A stretch of 64,000 bases of DNA from Pyxidicoccus sp. MSG2 (GCF_026626705.1 NZ_JAPNKC010000001.1:186001-250000), one strand, 5' to 3'. Numbered from the stretch's first letter, positions 1 through 9,463 are shown. Numbers and translations are program-made. The notes: generated by a model not told the origin, from the letters alone.

Positions 1-95
1 CACGCGGGGACTGCGTTGAAGCACCTGCGATAAAGCACGACGCCCCGGCCTCATGTATCGGCCAGGGCGCCCAGACTGCAACGTCCAGCAGCGGC
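1..95. other. Intergenic edge downstream of rpsD
   Basis: No gene is visible in this short stretch. By the usual alpha-operon order, rpoA would lie just beyond the left edge on the minus strand, but none of its coding sequence can be recognised here. Confidence 0.6.
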
Positions 96-722
96 TTACT
101 TCGAGTAGAGCTCGACGATCAGCTGCTCCTGGATGGGCATGGTCAGGTCCTCGCGGTTCGGCGCGGTCGACACGGTGCCCTTGAACGCCTTCTTGTCCAG
201 GGAGATCCACTGCGGAACGCCACGGCGGTCCACCGTCTCCAGCGCCTCGGAGATGCGGAGCACCTTGCGGCTCTTCTCCACCACCTCCACCGCGCTGCCC
301 GGCTTGACCGAGAAGGAGGGGATGTTGACCTTGCGGCCATTCACCTGGAAGTGGCCGTGGCGCACCAGCTGGCGGGCCTCGGCGCGGGTGTCCGCGAAGC
401 CCATGCGGAACACCACGTTGTCCAGGCGGAGCTCCAGCTGCTGCAGGAGATTCTCACCCGTCTTGCCCTTGGCGGCGGACGCGCGGTGGTAGTAGCCGCG
501 GAACTGGTTCTCCAGCAGGCCGTACATGCGCTTGACCTTCTGCTTCTCGCGCAGCTGCACGCCGTAGCCAGAGAACTTCACGCGGCCCTGGCCGTGCTGG
601 CCGGGGGGATAGGGGCGGCGCTCGATGGCGCACTTGTCCGTGTAGCAACGGTCGCCCTTGAGGTACATCTTGAGGTTTTCGCGCCGGCAGATGCGGCAGG
701 CGCTGGCGGTGTAACGAGCCAT
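96..722 (-). CDS. rpsD: 30S ribosomal protein S4
   Basis: S4 (uS4) is a primary binder of the 16S rRNA 5' domain and in many bacteria represses translation of its own operon. The 208-residue product has the usual length. It carries a zinc-knuckle-like N-terminus (C9, C12, C26, C31), so it is the cysteine-containing form of S4, followed by an S4 RNA-binding domain at about residues 95-160. It is the last gene of the alpha-type group in the window, after rpsM and rpsK on the same strand. Confidence 0.98.
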   Translation of the reverse strand: MARYTASACRICRRENLKMYLKGDRCYTDKCAIERRPYPPGQHGQGRVKFSGYGVQLREKQKVKRMYGLLENQFRGYYHRASAAKGKTGENLLQQLELRLDNVVFRMGFADTRAEARQLVRHGHFQVNGRKVNIPSFSVKPGSAVEVVEKSRKVLRISEALETVDRRGVPQWISLDKKAFKGTVSTAPNREDLTMPIQEQLIVELYSK

Positions 723-792
723 TGAGAGGTCCTTGAAGGTGTTCTGGAGCCGCCCTCACGCCGCGAGGCGCGAAGGCGGCCCGACGAAGGGT

Positions 793-1236
793 TTAGACGC
801 GGCGACGCTTGGGCTGACGGCACCCGTTGTGCGGGATGGGCGTCACGTCGCGGATGAGGTTGATCTTCAGGCCGGCGGCGGCCAGCGCGCGCAGCGCCGA
901 CTCGCGGCCCGCGCCCGGGCCCTTCACGAACACGGACACGTTCTTCAGGCCGTGCTCCATCGCCTTCGCCGCGGCGTCGCCGGCGGCCACCTGGGCGGCG
1001 AACGGCGTGGACTTGCGGCTTCCCTTGAAGCCACGCGCCCCGGCCGAGGACCAGGAGATCACGTTCCCGGACACGTCCGTGATCGTGATGATGGTGTTGT
1101 TGAACGTGGACTGGATGTGGACCACGCCGTTGAGGATGTTCTTCTTGCCCTTGCGCTTGGCCTTCTTCGCGGCAGGGGCCTCGGCACCCTCGGCGCCCGC
1201 GGGCGCCGCAGCCGAAGTATTGGTCTCGTCAGCCAT
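793..1236 (-). CDS. rpsK: 30S ribosomal protein S11
   Basis: S11 (uS11) lies in the 30S platform next to the mRNA exit path. The conserved body begins at about residue 35 ([13 protein letters not shown]) and ends in the typical basic tail ([12 protein letters not shown]). The first 30 or so residues are an Ala-rich then Lys-rich extension, which explains 147 residues against the usual 129. It sits between rpsM and rpsD in the alpha-operon order. Confidence 0.98.
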   Translation of the reverse strand: MADETNTSAAAPAGAEGAEAPAAKKAKRKGKKNILNGVVHIQSTFNNTIITITDVSGNVISWSSAGARGFKGSRKSTPFAAQVAAGDAAAKAMEHGLKNVSVFVKGPGAGRESALRALAAAGLKINLIRDVTPIPHNGCRQPKRRRV

Positions 1237-1296
1237 GTGCGTTGCTGCTCCTGAAAGGTGATCGACGTGGGCCCCCTGGAGGGCCCACGCTGAGGG

Positions 1297-1680
1297 TTAG
1301 CGAGCCGGAGCGGCCGGCTTGGCCCGGACGATGCCGCGCTTCGGACCCTTGCGGGTACGCGCGTTGGTGTGGGTGCGCTGGCCGCGAACGGGCAGGCCCT
1401 TGCGGTGACGGAGACCCCGGTAGCAGCCCAGGTCCATCAGACGCTTGATGTTCATGGTGACCTCGCGACGCAGGTCACCCTCCACCTTGTAGCTGGCCTC
1501 GATGATCTCGCGGATCTTGCGGGCCTGCTCCTCGGTGAGGTCCTTGGTCCGGGTGGTGGGATCGATGCCCGCCGCCTCGATGATGTCTTGCGCGGACTTG
1601 TTGCCGATCCCGTAGATGTACTGGAGCGAGATCACTGCACGCTTGTTGGGCGGCAGATCGATGCCGGCGATACGAGCCAT
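1297..1680 (-). CDS. rpsM: 30S ribosomal protein S13
   Basis: S13 (uS13) sits in the 30S head and contacts P-site tRNA and the 50S subunit. The 127-residue product opens with the family N-terminus ([14 protein letters not shown]) and has the conserved [20 protein letters not shown] segment near its C-terminus. Upstream is rpmJ, downstream rpsK, both on the same strand with short spacers. Confidence 0.98.
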   Translation of the reverse strand: MARIAGIDLPPNKRAVISLQYIYGIGNKSAQDIIEAAGIDPTTRTKDLTEEQARKIREIIEASYKVEGDLRREVTMNIKRLMDLGCYRGLRHRKGLPVRGQRTHTNARTRKGPKRGIVRAKPAAPAR

Positions 1681-1734
1681 CTTCGGTATTCCTTCGTGGG
1701 TGGAGTTGGTCTGAAGCCAACGGCCGTCTGGCCG

Positions 1735-1851
1735 TTAGCCCTGGCGCTGCTTGTGACGGGGGTTCGAAGCGCAGATGACACGCACGATACCCTTGCGACG
1801 AACGACCTTGCACTTGTCGCAGATCTTCTTGACGGACGCCCGTACCTTCAT
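1735..1851 (-). CDS. rpmJ: 50S ribosomal protein L36
   Basis: This 38-residue protein was found by translating the gap between infA and rpsM. It begins [15 protein letters not shown] and ends NPRHKQRQG, the bL36 signature. Zinc ligands C11, C14, C27 and H33 are present, so this is the zinc-binding (C+) form. bL36 is a small late-assembly protein of the 50S subunit. The infA-rpmJ-rpsM-rpsK-rpsD order is the standard one. Confidence 0.96.
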   Translation of the reverse strand: MKVRASVKKICDKCKVVRRKGIVRVICASNPRHKQRQG

Positions 1852-1924
1852 GGGAGCGAACTTCCTTCCTCAGCTAAAGAAAAGCCCAGCGGGCCACCCG
1901 CCATTCCCGGCGGGCAAGGCCCTT

Positions 1925-2143
1925 CTACTTCGCCCGGTACGTGATCCGACCGCGCGTCAGGTCGTACGGAGACAGCTCGACCTTCACCTTGTCACCCGGG
2001 AGGATGCGGATGAAGTGCATCCTCATCTTGCCCGAAATGTGCGCGAGCACCTTGTGGCCGTTGTCCAGCACCACGCGGAACATCGCGTTCGGGAGGGGCT
2101 CCATTACGGTCCCCTCGACTTCGATGGAATCATCCTTCGGCAA
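1925..2143 (-). CDS. infA: Translation initiation factor IF-1
   Basis: IF-1 is an OB-fold protein that occupies the ribosomal A site during initiation. Starting at the TTG codon at 2143 gives 72 residues ([20 protein letters not shown] onward), the normal family length. The only longer reading adds a 36-residue N-terminus with no family resemblance, so TTG was chosen. A purine-rich stretch (GGGAAGAGAG) lies a few bases upstream. A promoter-like element lies about 50-75 bp upstream. rpmJ follows after about 75 bp. Confidence 0.95.
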   Translation of the reverse strand: MPKDDSIEVEGTVMEPLPNAMFRVVLDNGHKVLAHISGKMRMHFIRILPGDKVKVELSPYDLTRGRITYRAK

Positions 2144-2188
2144 GCGGCAGACTCTCTTCCCGGACCACGAACCTCTTGGAAGCGCGGC

Positions 2189-2217
2189 GGGATAGCACTT
2201 TGGTCCGCAAGTGGCAA
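2189..2217 (-). promoter_or_regulatory. Sigma70-type promoter upstream of infA
   Basis: On the minus strand, TTGCCA (2212-2217) and TATCCC (2189-2194) are separated by 17 bp, about 46 bp upstream of the infA TTG start. Position and spacing fit a vegetative promoter for infA-rpmJ-rpsM-rpsK-rpsD, uncoupling these from map. The -10 element is imperfect. Confidence 0.5.
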
Positions 2218-2294
2218 GCGCCGCGCGCAGCAAAACTCGGATTCCTACCAACCCCCCATAACACCAGGGTATTTCACCCGCAGTCGGAGCGACC

Positions 2295-3053
2295 TCAAAT
2301 GCTCCGGGTGAGCACCTCGGGGCCGTGGTCCGTGATGAGGACCGTGTGCTCGAAGTGCGCGGACAGCTTTCCGTCGGCCGTGACGGCCGTCCACTCGTCT
2401 TCCAGGATCTCCACCTCGTCGGTGCCCTGGTTGACCATGGGCTCGACCGCCAGGACCATCCCCGCCCGAAGCTTCATGCCCCCACCCGCCTGGCCATGAT
2501 TCGGAACCTGCGGGTGCTCATGCAGCTTGCGCCCGATTCCGTGCCCCGTGAAGCCCCGCGCCACCGAGTACCCCCGTGCCTCGACATGGCGCTGCACCGC
2601 ATGCCCGATATCCCCCAGGTGGTTGCCCGGTTTCATCGCCTGGATGGCCTTGTGGAGCGACTCCCGGGTGGTGTCCACCAGGGCCCGGGCCGCCGAGCTC
2701 ACCTTCCCCACCGGCACCGTCCTCGCCGAGTCCCCGAAGAAGCCCCGGTACACCACCCCGAAGTCGAGCTTCATCAGGTCGCCCTCCGCCAGCTTCCGCG
2801 TCCGGCTGGGGATGCCGTGGACCACCTCCTCGTTGATGGAGGCACACAGCACACATGGGAAGCCGAGGTACCCCTTGAACGCCGGCCTGGCCCCCTTCCG
2901 GGCCGTGAGCTCCGCGGCCAGGGCGTCCAGCTCCCAGGTGGTGACGCCGGGCGCCACGGCCTTCTCGAGCGCGTCCAGGATTTCGCACACGATGCGCCCC
3001 GCCTGGCGCATGAGGGCAATCTCCTCCGGGCTCTTGATGCCGACCTGGCTCAT
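2295..3053 (-). CDS. map: Methionine aminopeptidase, type I
   Basis: This enzyme removes the initiator Met from nascent proteins. The 252-residue product has the pita-bread fold signatures with all five metal ligands recognisable: Asp in KLDFGV, Asp in FGDSART, His in [14 protein letters not shown], Glu in AVEPMV and the late Glu in EDEWTAV. There is no N-terminal zinc-finger extension. It follows adk with a spacer of about 90 bp, the common secY-adk-map-infA arrangement. Confidence 0.97.
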   Translation of the reverse strand: MSQVGIKSPEEIALMRQAGRIVCEILDALEKAVAPGVTTWELDALAAELTARKGARPAFKGYLGFPCVLCASINEEVVHGIPSRTRKLAEGDLMKLDFGVVYRGFFGDSARTVPVGKVSSAARALVDTTRESLHKAIQAMKPGNHLGDIGHAVQRHVEARGYSVARGFTGHGIGRKLHEHPQVPNHGQAGGGMKLRAGMVLAVEPMVNQGTDEVEILEDEWTAVTADGKLSAHFEHTVLITDHGPEVLTRSI

Positions 3054-3147
3054 TCACGTGTCCCGGGCCCGGCAGGGCCTCCTGGGAACGGGTGGGCAGC
3101 GGAGAGAGGCGCCGCAAGAGCCCCCTCCCCGCCCGCCCGGCCTCCGC

Positions 3148-3795
3148 TCAGCCCTTGCCCGCGGCGGCCTTGATTTCCTCGTAGATGCCTTCCGGCGAGC
3201 CCACGCCGTCCACGCTCTTGAGGACGCCCTTCTTCGCGTAGAAGGCCTTCAGCGGGGCCGTCTCCGCGTCGTACTTCTGCAGGCGCTTCTCAATCACGTC
3301 CGGCATGTCGTCGGGGCGCTGGACCAGCCCCGCGTTGCACTTGTCGCAGTAGCCCGCCCGCTTCGGGGGGCTCTGGTAGACGTGGTAGACGCTGCCGTCA
3401 TTGGGACACACGCGCCGCCCGGAGCCCCGCTCCACCAGCTTGGCGTGCGGCACCTCGAGCGAGATGACCGCGTCGAGCTGCTTGCCCAGGCGCGCCAGCA
3501 TCCGGTCCAGCGCCTCCGCCTGGCCCGGCGTGCGCGGGAAGCCATCCAGCACGAAGCCGCTGGCCACGTCCGGCTGCTTCAAGCGCTCCTCGACGATGCC
3601 GATGACGACATCGTCGGGCACGTACTGCCCCGCGGCCATCAGCGGCCCCGCGACCTTCCCCAGCTCCGTCCCATCCGCCACCGCCTTGCGGAGGATGTCA
3701 CCGGTGGAGATCTGCGGGATGTGGAAGTCCCCATACAGCTTCTTCGCCTGGGTTCCCTTCCCCGCGTTCGGCGGCCCCAACAGGATCAGGTTCAT
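3148..3795 (-). CDS. adk: Adenylate kinase
   Basis: Adenylate kinase interconverts ATP plus AMP with two ADP in the cytoplasm. The P-loop GPPNAGKGT is near the N-terminus, followed by DGFPRTPGQAEAL and GRR motifs. The LID region is of the long type and holds Cys residues (VCPNDG and YCDKC), with an Asp where the second Cys of the usual zinc set would be. The 215-residue length is normal. It lies between secY and map. Confidence 0.97.
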   Translation of the reverse strand: MNLILLGPPNAGKGTQAKKLYGDFHIPQISTGDILRKAVADGTELGKVAGPLMAAGQYVPDDVVIGIVEERLKQPDVASGFVLDGFPRTPGQAEALDRMLARLGKQLDAVISLEVPHAKLVERGSGRRVCPNDGSVYHVYQSPPKRAGYCDKCNAGLVQRPDDMPDVIEKRLQKYDAETAPLKAFYAKKGVLKSVDGVGSPEGIYEEIKAAAGKG

Positions 3796-3906
3796 GTGCT
3801 CCTCTCAGCTCCGAAGGAAGGCACGGAAGTCGTCGGCCACAAACCTCCGAGGGCCCCCCGTGTGCACCACCGAATACCCCTGAACGACATTACCCTGGAA
3901 CGACGA

Positions 3907-3937
3907 GGCGCCCCTCCCCGCGACGGGAAGAGGCGCC
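3907..3937 (-). other. GC-rich inverted repeat between secY and adk
   Basis: The arms GGCGCC (3907-3912 and 3932-3937) continue inward with several further pairs, including wobble pairs, giving a stem of about 13 bp in the secY-adk spacer. No U-run follows, so it is not an ordinary terminator. It may be an RNA-processing or stability element, or chance in GC-rich DNA. Confidence 0.3.
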
Positions 3938-3957
3938 CGGAACTTACGCCCTGAGAC

Positions 3958-5304
3958 TCAGGCCGCCGCGCGCACCCGGCCGCGGATCCGCGGACCGCGG
4001 GGGCCCGCGAAGCCCTCGTAGTTGCGGCTGATGAGGTGACCCTCGATCTGCTGCACCGTGTCCAGCGCCACGCCCACGACGATGAGCAGCGCCGTGCCAC
4101 CGAAGGTGAACTGCACCCCCAGCAGGCCGCTGATGACGGACGGAATCACGCAGATGACGGCCAGGTAGAGCGCGCCACCAAAGGTGAGCCGGTTGAGCAC
4201 GCGCTCGATGAACTCCGCCGTCTGGCGACCCGGACGGATGCCGGGAATGTAGCCACCCTGCTTCTTGATGTTGTCCGCGACGTCATCCGGCCGGAACGTC
4301 AGCGCCGTGTAGAAGTACGCGAAGAAGATGACCAGGAGGACGAACAGCCCGTTGTAGATCCACAGGTTGCCTTCGATGGCGCGCTGGAAGTCCTGGAGGA
4401 ACGGGAACCAGGTGCCCAGCGTGGCCGGGAAGGACAGCACCGCGCCGGCGAAGATGGGCGGAATCACGCCGGAGGTGTTCACCTTCATGGGGAAGTACGT
4501 GGCCTGCCCCGCGAACATCCGCCGTCCCGCCATTCGCTTGGCGTACTGGATGGGAATGCGCCGCATGCCGCGCTCGACGTAGACCACCACCCCGATGATG
4601 AGGAGCATGAAGGCCAGCAGCCCCAGCACCTCGGCCACCGCGATGACCTCCTGGCTCGTCAGGTCCAGCAGCGTCTTTCCACCGGGGACCAGGCGGGCCA
4701 CGATGCCGGCGAAGATGATGAGGGAGATTCCATTGCCGATGCCGCGCTCGGTGATGCGCTCACCCAGCCACATGATGAAGGCCGTGCCCGCCGTCAGGCT
4801 GATGACCGTCATGAAGGTGAACCAGGCGCTGTCGTCCGGGACGACGACCTGGTTGAACCCGCTCTGTCCGCCGTCGGAGCGCCCGAGCGACGCCAGCCAC
4901 CGGGAGATGCCGATGCCCTGGATGACGGACAGGACGATGGTGCCGTAGCGGGTGTACTGGTTGATCTTCTGGCGCCCGCCGGCGCCCTCCTTCTGGAGCC
5001 GCTCGAGGCTGGGCACCACCACCGCCAGGAGCTGCATGATGATGGAGGCGCTGACGTACGGCATGATGCCCAGACCGAAGATGGACATCTGCTCCAGCGC
5101 GCCGCCGGAGAAGAGGTTGAACAGCGACACGAGGCCACCCGACTGCTTCTGGGCCTCCATGAACGCGTTCATCGCTGCGCGGTCCACGCCCGGCGTGTTG
5201 ATGAAGATGCCGATGCGATAGACGGCGAGCAGCAAGAGCGTATACGCGAGCCGGCTGCGCAGCTCCGCGATACGGAAGACGTTGGCGAAGGCGTTGAAAG
5301 CCAC
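3958..5304 (-). CDS. secY: Protein translocase subunit SecY
   Basis: SecY is the channel subunit of the SecYEG translocon in the inner membrane. The product shows about ten hydrophobic helices, the plug-region segment RIGIFINTPGVD and the late cytoplasmic loop GIRPGRQTAEF. I chose the GTG at 5304 (MAFNAFANVFRI, 448 residues), which matches the family N-terminus and has GAGGA about 10 bases upstream. A TTG at 5346 would add 14 residues but falls in the tail of a hairpin. It follows rplO and precedes adk. Confidence 0.95.
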   Translation of the reverse strand: MAFNAFANVFRIAELRSRLAYTLLLLAVYRIGIFINTPGVDRAAMNAFMEAQKQSGGLVSLFNLFSGGALEQMSIFGLGIMPYVSASIIMQLLAVVVPSLERLQKEGAGGRQKINQYTRYGTIVLSVIQGIGISRWLASLGRSDGGQSGFNQVVVPDDSAWFTFMTVISLTAGTAFIMWLGERITERGIGNGISLIIFAGIVARLVPGGKTLLDLTSQEVIAVAEVLGLLAFMLLIIGVVVYVERGMRRIPIQYAKRMAGRRMFAGQATYFPMKVNTSGVIPPIFAGAVLSFPATLGTWFPFLQDFQRAIEGNLWIYNGLFVLLVIFFAYFYTALTFRPDDVADNIKKQGGYIPGIRPGRQTAEFIERVLNRLTFGGALYLAVICVIPSVISGLLGVQFTFGGTALLIVVGVALDTVQQIEGHLISRNYEGFAGPRGPRIRGRVRAAA

Positions 5305-5344
5305 GGGGTAGCCATCCTCTTCGAGAGGGTTCTGCCAGGACGAC

Positions 5345-5378
5345 AAAACGCCCCTGTTCCACGAGCGGGAAAGGGGCG
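5345..5378 (-). terminator. Terminator-like hairpin immediately before secY
   Basis: On the minus strand CGCCCC (5373-5378) pairs with GGGGCG (5349-5354). An inner TTCC/GGAA extends the stem, and TTTT (5345-5348) follows directly. This is the second of two such structures in the rplO-secY spacer and lies about 40 bases before the chosen secY GTG. Confidence 0.5.
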
Positions 5379-5396
5379 CAGAAGCCTACACAAGCG

Positions 5397-5430
5397 AAAA
5401 GGCGCGCACCACCGACAAGTGATGCGCGCC
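5397..5430 (-). terminator. Terminator-like hairpin after rplO
   Basis: On the minus strand GGCGCGCA (5423-5430) pairs perfectly with TGCGCGCC (5401-5408) over 8 bp, and TTTT (5397-5400) follows. It begins 8 bases after the rplO stop codon. It could partly terminate transcription and lower secY-adk-map output relative to the ribosomal proteins. Confidence 0.6.
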
Positions 5431-5438
5431 GGACACGC

Positions 5439-5966
5439 TCAGGCCTTGGGCTGCCGGGGCGCCTTGACGCCCTTGCCAGAGTGCGCCTTGGCGGCCGCCT
5501 CCGGCTTGTGGGCCATCAGCGGCAGCTCCTCGACGGCGCCGCCCGCCTGCTGGACGGCGGACTTCGCCGCCTCGGAGGCCTTGTGGACCCGGACGGTGAC
5601 CTTCTTGGTCAGCCCGCCCTGGGCCAGCAACTTCACGCCGTGGTAGCGGCCCTTGACCAGGCCCACCTTCTTCAGCGCGGCCTCGTCCACCGTGGCGCCA
5701 GCGTCGAAGTGCTGCTCGACGTCCGCCAGGTTCACCACCGCGTACACGGTGCGGTTGGGCGAGTTGAAGCCGAACTTCGGCAGGCGGCGCTGGAGGGGGC
5801 TCTGGCCGCCCTCGAAGCCCTCGAACCGCATGTTGCCGGAGCGGGCCTTCTGGCCCTTGCCACCACGGCCGGCCGTCTTGCCCAGACCGCTACCCTGGCC
5901 GCGGCCCACGCGCTTCTTGCGGTGCCACGAGCGAGGCGGACGCTTCAGATTGTTCAGAGTGCTCAT
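5439..5966 (-). CDS. rplO: 50S ribosomal protein L15
   Basis: L15 (uL15) is a 23S rRNA binder needed for late 50S assembly. The N-terminus has the Gly/Lys-rich signature ([20 protein letters not shown]) and then [17 protein letters not shown]. At 175 residues it exceeds the usual 145-150 because of an Ala/Lys-rich C-terminal tail. Two hairpins follow before secY. Confidence 0.97.
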   Translation of the reverse strand: MSTLNNLKRPPRSWHRKKRVGRGQGSGLGKTAGRGGKGQKARSGNMRFEGFEGGQSPLQRRLPKFGFNSPNRTVYAVVNLADVEQHFDAGATVDEAALKKVGLVKGRYHGVKLLAQGGLTKKVTVRVHKASEAAKSAVQQAGGAVEELPLMAHKPEAAAKAHSGKGVKAPRQPKA

Positions 5967-5986
5967 CGTCTCAATCCTCTCGTGAC

Positions 5987-6256
5987 TCAGGCCTTGCCCT
6001 GCTTGGCCTGATACGCGCGGGCGCGCTCCTTCAGAGCGACCTTGCGCGGCTTGCGACGCTTGGGAGCCGGAGCCTCACCGGAGACAGTCTCCAGCGTGAC
6101 CAGGTGCTTCACCTTGAACACCATGCCGCGAACGGACGGGGTGTCCTTCAGGATGCGCTCCTCGCCGAACTTCTTCAGGCCCAGCCCACGGATGGTCTCC
6201 AGCATCTCGCCAGAGGACCCCGAAAAGCTCTTCACCAGCTTGACCTTGAGCGCCAT
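5987..6256 (-). CDS. rpmD: 50S ribosomal protein L30
   Basis: L30 (uL30) binds 23S rRNA. Starting at the ATG at 6256 (MALKVKLVKSFSGSS) gives 89 residues. The first 60 match the family (LGLKKFGEERILKDTPSVRGM, shown as two adjoining motifs), and the rest is a basic tail (PKRRKPRKVALKERARAYQ) not present in most L30 proteins. The start lies 2 bases after the rpsE stop, as expected in the spc operon. Confidence 0.94.
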   Translation of the reverse strand: MALKVKLVKSFSGSSGEMLETIRGLGLKKFGEERILKDTPSVRGMVFKVKHLVTLETVSGEAPAPKRRKPRKVALKERARAYQAKQGKA

Positions 6257-6258
6257 GT

Positions 6259-6780
6259 TTAGGTCCTCTGCTCGCCGGCGAGCTTCGTCGCCTCGACGTC
6301 CTTGCCACGCAGACGGGACACCTGCTCCGCGCTGCGCAGCATCTTCAGGCCGGCCACCGTGGCCTTCAGCACGTTGTGCGGGTTCCGCGAGCCCTGGCTC
6401 TTGGTCAGGATGTTGCGGATGCCCGCCGCCTCCAGCACCGCGCGAACCGCGCCGCCGGCGATGACGCCCGTACCCTGGCTGGCCGGCTTCAGGAGCACCC
6501 ACCCGGCGCCGAAGTGCCCGAGCACCTCGTGCGGGATGGTGTGACCCATCAGCGGAACCCGGAACAGGTTCTTCTTCGCGTTCTCGCCACCCTTGCGGAT
6601 GGCCTCGGGGACCTCGTTGGCCTTGCCCAGGCCGACGCCCACGTGCCCGGCGCCGTCCCCCACCACCACGAGGGCGGCGAACGAGAAACGACGGCCGCCC
6701 TTCACGACCTTGGCCACGCGGTTGATGTTCACCACGCGGTCGGTGAGGTCCAGATCGTTCGGATTGATCGGAGTTGCCAC
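6259..6780 (-). CDS. rpsE: 30S ribosomal protein S5
   Basis: S5 (uS5) lines the mRNA entry tunnel and affects decoding fidelity. The S5 double-stranded RNA-binding fold is seen at [19 protein letters not shown], followed by the C-terminal domain ([19 protein letters not shown]). The 173-residue length is normal. It lies between rplR and rpmD with very short spacers. Confidence 0.98.
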   Translation of the reverse strand: MATPINPNDLDLTDRVVNINRVAKVVKGGRRFSFAALVVVGDGAGHVGVGLGKANEVPEAIRKGGENAKKNLFRVPLMGHTIPHEVLGHFGAGWVLLKPASQGTGVIAGGAVRAVLEAAGIRNILTKSQGSRNPHNVLKATVAGLKMLRSAEQVSRLRGKDVEATKLAGEQRT

Positions 6781-6802
6781 TTGGGGGATTCCTTTCGAAT
6801 TC

Positions 6803-7159
6803 TTAGAACTTCAGCCCGGCCTCGCGCGCGGCGTCGGCCACGGCGGCGATGCGCCCGTGATAGGGGAAGCCGTTGCGGTCGAACACCACCGCCTCGACGT
6901 TGGCGGCCTTGCACTTCTGCGCAATCAGGGTGCCCACGCGCTTCGCGTCCGCCTTCTTGTCGCCCTCGTCCTGACCCTTCAGGTCCTTGGACAGCGACGA
7001 AGCAAACGCGAGGGTGCGGCCCGTGGTGTCGTCCACCACCTGGGCGTAGATGTGCTTGAGGCTCTTGTAGACGGTGAGCCGCGGCCGCTCTGTCGTGCCC
7101 GACAGCTTCTTGCGGATGCGGTTCTTCCTCTTGAGGCGCTGTTCGATCTTCGATGCCAT
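6803..7159 (-). CDS. rplR: 50S ribosomal protein L18
   Basis: L18 (uL18) binds 5S rRNA together with L5. The ATG at 7159 ([18 protein letters not shown]) gives 118 residues, the standard length. The upstream 30-residue extension in the same frame lacks any family resemblance. [20 protein letters not shown] and the C-terminal [20 protein letters not shown] segment are typical. Confidence 0.97.
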   Translation of the reverse strand: MASKIEQRLKRKNRIRKKLSGTTERPRLTVYKSLKHIYAQVVDDTTGRTLAFASSLSKDLKGQDEGDKKADAKRVGTLIAQKCKAANVEAVVFDRNGFPYHGRIAAVADAAREAGLKF

Positions 7160-7267
7160 GGCTGCTTCCTTTTCCGTCCGGTGGCGATGCGGCCTTCCGC
7201 CGCCGGATGATGCCGCCAGGCCCAGCGGGCCCGGCGGGGTTTGGAACACTCAGGACAGACGGGACGA

Positions 7268-7834
7268 CTAGGTCGTTCCGGTCTTGCCCTCCTTACGGCG
7301 GATGCGCTCCTCGGAGTACTTGATGCCCTTGCCCTTATAGGGCTCGGGCGGGCGCAGCGAGCGGATGTTCACCGCCGTGGCCCCCAGTACTTCCTTGTCC
7401 GCGGAGCGCAGCGTCAGCCCCACGGTGGGGAGGCTGTCCTCGGTACGCGACGCCTTGTCGACCTCGGCCGTCACGCCCTCCGGCAGGTTGAACACCACCG
7501 GGTGCGAGTAACCCAGGGCGAAGTGGATGGCCTTGCCCTTCACCTCGGCGCGGAAACCGACGCCGCGGATGTCCAGCTTCTTCTCGAAGCCCGTGGACAC
7601 GCCCTTGGCGGCGTTCGCGAGGATGGTGCGCGTCAGGCCGTGCAGGCTGCGGGCCTCGCGAGAGTCGTCCTCGCGCTGCACCGTCACCTGGCCGTCCTTG
7701 ACCTCCACCTTGACCCGGGCGGGCAGCTTCACGGACAGCTTGCCCTTGGGGCCCTCGAAGTTCACCTGCTGGCCGGCGACGGTGGCCTTCGTCTTGTCGC
7801 CGAGCTTGATTGCCAGTTTTCCAATCCGACTCAT
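7268..7834 (-). CDS. rplF: 50S ribosomal protein L6
   Basis: L6 (uL6) lies near the GTPase-associated centre. It has two tandem L6 domains, beginning MSRIGKLAIKLGDKTKATV, and the C-terminal signature RPPEPYKGKGIKYSEERIRR. Its 188 residues are slightly above the usual 177-180. A spacer of about 110 bp separates it from rplR. Confidence 0.98.
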   Translation of the reverse strand: MSRIGKLAIKLGDKTKATVAGQQVNFEGPKGKLSVKLPARVKVEVKDGQVTVQREDDSREARSLHGLTRTILANAAKGVSTGFEKKLDIRGVGFRAEVKGKAIHFALGYSHPVVFNLPEGVTAEVDKASRTEDSLPTVGLTLRSADKEVLGATAVNIRSLRPPEPYKGKGIKYSEERIRRKEGKTGTT

Positions 7835-7898
7835 GATTGCCTCGGTCCTGTATGCCCGGGGGGCGCTCCCTCACGGGGCGCCACACCTGGGCTGCTGG

Positions 7899-8297
7899 CT
7901 AGTAGACGGTGCAGAGCAGCTCGCCGCCGACCTTCTGCTTGCGGGCCTCGGTGTCCACCATGATGCCGCGCGAGGTGGAGAGGACGGAGATGCCCAGGCC
8001 ACCCAGCACCTGCGGAATCTCACGCGAATTCACGTAGCGGCGCAGACCCGGCTTCGACACGCGGCGGATGCCGGTGATGGCGGGCGCACGGTCCGGGCCG
8101 TACTTCAGCTGAACGGTGATCTCGTTCTGGGGCTTGAGCTCGTGAACGGTGAACTCACCGATGTAGCCCTCGTCCTTGAGGACCTTGATGATCTCGAGCT
8201 TGAGCTTCGAGTGGGGAATGACGACCTTGTCGTGCCGCGCACGCGAGGCGTTGCGCAGGCGGGTCAGCATGTCGCCGACGGGATCATTGACCGGCAT
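7899..8297 (-). CDS. rpsH: 30S ribosomal protein S8
   Basis: S8 (uS8) is a central 16S rRNA binder and in E. coli the translational repressor of the spc operon. The ATG at 8297 ([20 protein letters not shown]) yields 132 residues, the normal length. The C-terminal signature [20 protein letters not shown] is intact. The longer open frame upstream is unrelated spacer sequence. Confidence 0.97.
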   Translation of the reverse strand: MPVNDPVGDMLTRLRNASRARHDKVVIPHSKLKLEIIKVLKDEGYIGEFTVHELKPQNEITVQLKYGPDRAPAITGIRRVSKPGLRRYVNSREIPQVLGGLGISVLSTSRGIMVDTEARKQKVGGELLCTVY

Positions 8298-8414
8298 GGG
8301 ATACCTTCCGAGGCAGGGCCCCTTCCCGGGCACCCCGCGTTCGCAACCGCCACGCCTGCCGGGCCCATCCCGGGGGTTCGAGGCGACTGCCACTTCCGTA
8401 CAGCGGAACTTCCA

Positions 8415-8440
8415 GGGCGTGCTCCTTCCGGAGCACGTCC
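8415..8440. other. Hairpin in the rpsN-rpsH spacer
   Basis: The perfect arms CGTGCTCC (8418-8425) and GGAGCACG (8430-8437) enclose TTCC, and three further pairs extend the stem to 11 bp. It lies in an unusually long (193 bp) gap between rpsN and rpsH. No U-run follows on either strand. It may be an autoregulatory (S8-type) or processing structure; the function is not shown. Confidence 0.4.
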
Positions 8441-8490
8441 AGGGCGCCTATCAAGCCCTCACGAGCCCGCCAGGCGCCCTGCCCTTCCGG

Positions 8491-8676
8491 CTACCAGGAC
8501 GACTTGGTGACGCCGGTGATTTCGCCGCGCAGCGCGCGGTTGCGCAGGCAGATACGGCACATCTTGAACTTGCGCAGGAACGCACGGGGCCGACCGCACA
8601 GCGGGCAGCGGTTGTACTGGCGCACGGCGAACTTCGGCTTGCGCTTTGCCTGGGCAATCTTGGAGAGCTTGGCCAT
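8491..8676 (-). CDS. rpsN: 30S ribosomal protein S14, zinc-binding type
   Basis: S14 (uS14) is a 30S head protein. The 61-residue form with two CxxC pairs ([10 protein letters not shown] and FKMCRICLR) is the short zinc-binding type, as opposed to the about 100-residue Cys-less type. The N-terminus [16 protein letters not shown] is typical. It sits between rplE and rpsH. Confidence 0.97.
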   Translation of the reverse strand: MAKLSKIAQAKRKPKFAVRQYNRCPLCGRPRAFLRKFKMCRICLRNRALRGEITGVTKSSW

Positions 8677-8701
8677 TGTCTTCGGGTCCTTGGCTCGAGG
8701 G

Positions 8702-9355
8702 CTACTGGCGGAACGGCATGCCGAAGTGACGCATCAGCGCCAGCCCCTGCTCATCGTTCGCGGCCGTGGTGACGAAGCTGATGTTGAGCCCCTTCACCTT
8801 CTCGATCTGGTCGTAGTTGATTTCGGGGAAGATGATCTGCTCGCGGATGCCGAGCGTGTAGTTGCCATTCCCGTCGAAAGCCTTGGGGGACACGCCCTTG
8901 AAGTCACGCACGCGCGGCAGCGCCACGGTGATGAGGCGGTCCATGAACTCGTACATGCGCTCGCCACGCAGCGTCACGGCGGTGCCGATGGCCTGGCCCT
9001 GGCGCAGCTTGAAGTTCGCGATGGACTTGCGGGCGCGCGTGACGATCGGCTTCTGGCCGGTGATCGCCGCGAGCTGATCCACCGCCGACTCCAGGATCTT
9101 GTTGTTGGCGAGCGCCTCGCCCAGACCCATGTTGACGACGATCTTCTCAAGGCGGGGAACCTGCATCGGGTTCTTGAGGTTCAGCTCCTTCATCAGGGCG
9201 GGCACGCCCTCCTTGAAGAAGCGGACCTTCATGCGGGCCGGCTTGGACTCGAGGCCTTCCTCGATGTTCGCCGCGAAGCCAACCTTCTTGGCCTCTTCCT
9301 TCTTGCCCCGCTTCGCCTTCTTTTCCTTCTGCTCGGGCTTCTTCTCGTCAGCCAT
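8702..9355 (-). CDS. rplE: 50S ribosomal protein L5
   Basis: L5 (uL5) binds 5S rRNA and contacts P-site tRNA. The conserved body starts at about residue 40 ([17 protein letters not shown]) and includes PKLEKIVVN-like [16 protein letters not shown] and the late [11 protein letters not shown] motif. An N-terminal Lys/Glu-rich tail of about 38 residues raises the length to 217 against the usual 180. A 180-bp spacer separates it from rplX. Confidence 0.97.
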   Translation of the reverse strand: MADEKKPEQKEKKAKRGKKEEAKKVGFAANIEEGLESKPARMKVRFFKEGVPALMKELNLKNPMQVPRLEKIVVNMGLGEALANNKILESAVDQLAAITGQKPIVTRARKSIANFKLRQGQAIGTAVTLRGERMYEFMDRLITVALPRVRDFKGVSPKAFDGNGNYTLGIREQIIFPEINYDQIEKVKGLNISFVTTAANDEQGLALMRHFGMPFRQ

Positions 9356-9435
9356 CGTCCTGTCCTCTGCTTCGGAGCGCCGTCGTGGACCCAGCGCGCC
9401 CGATCAGTCCTTCGTATGGAACCTGGAAACACCGC

Positions 9436-9463
9436 GAGGGCCCCCGATGCTCCACGGGCCCTC
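9436..9463. other. Hairpin in the rplX-rplE spacer
   Basis: The arms GAGGGCCC (9436-9443) and GGGCCCTC (9456-9463) form a perfect 8-bp stem around a 12-base loop. The 180-bp gap holding it is long for an spc operon. No U-run follows it. I see no gene in this gap. Confidence 0.4.
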
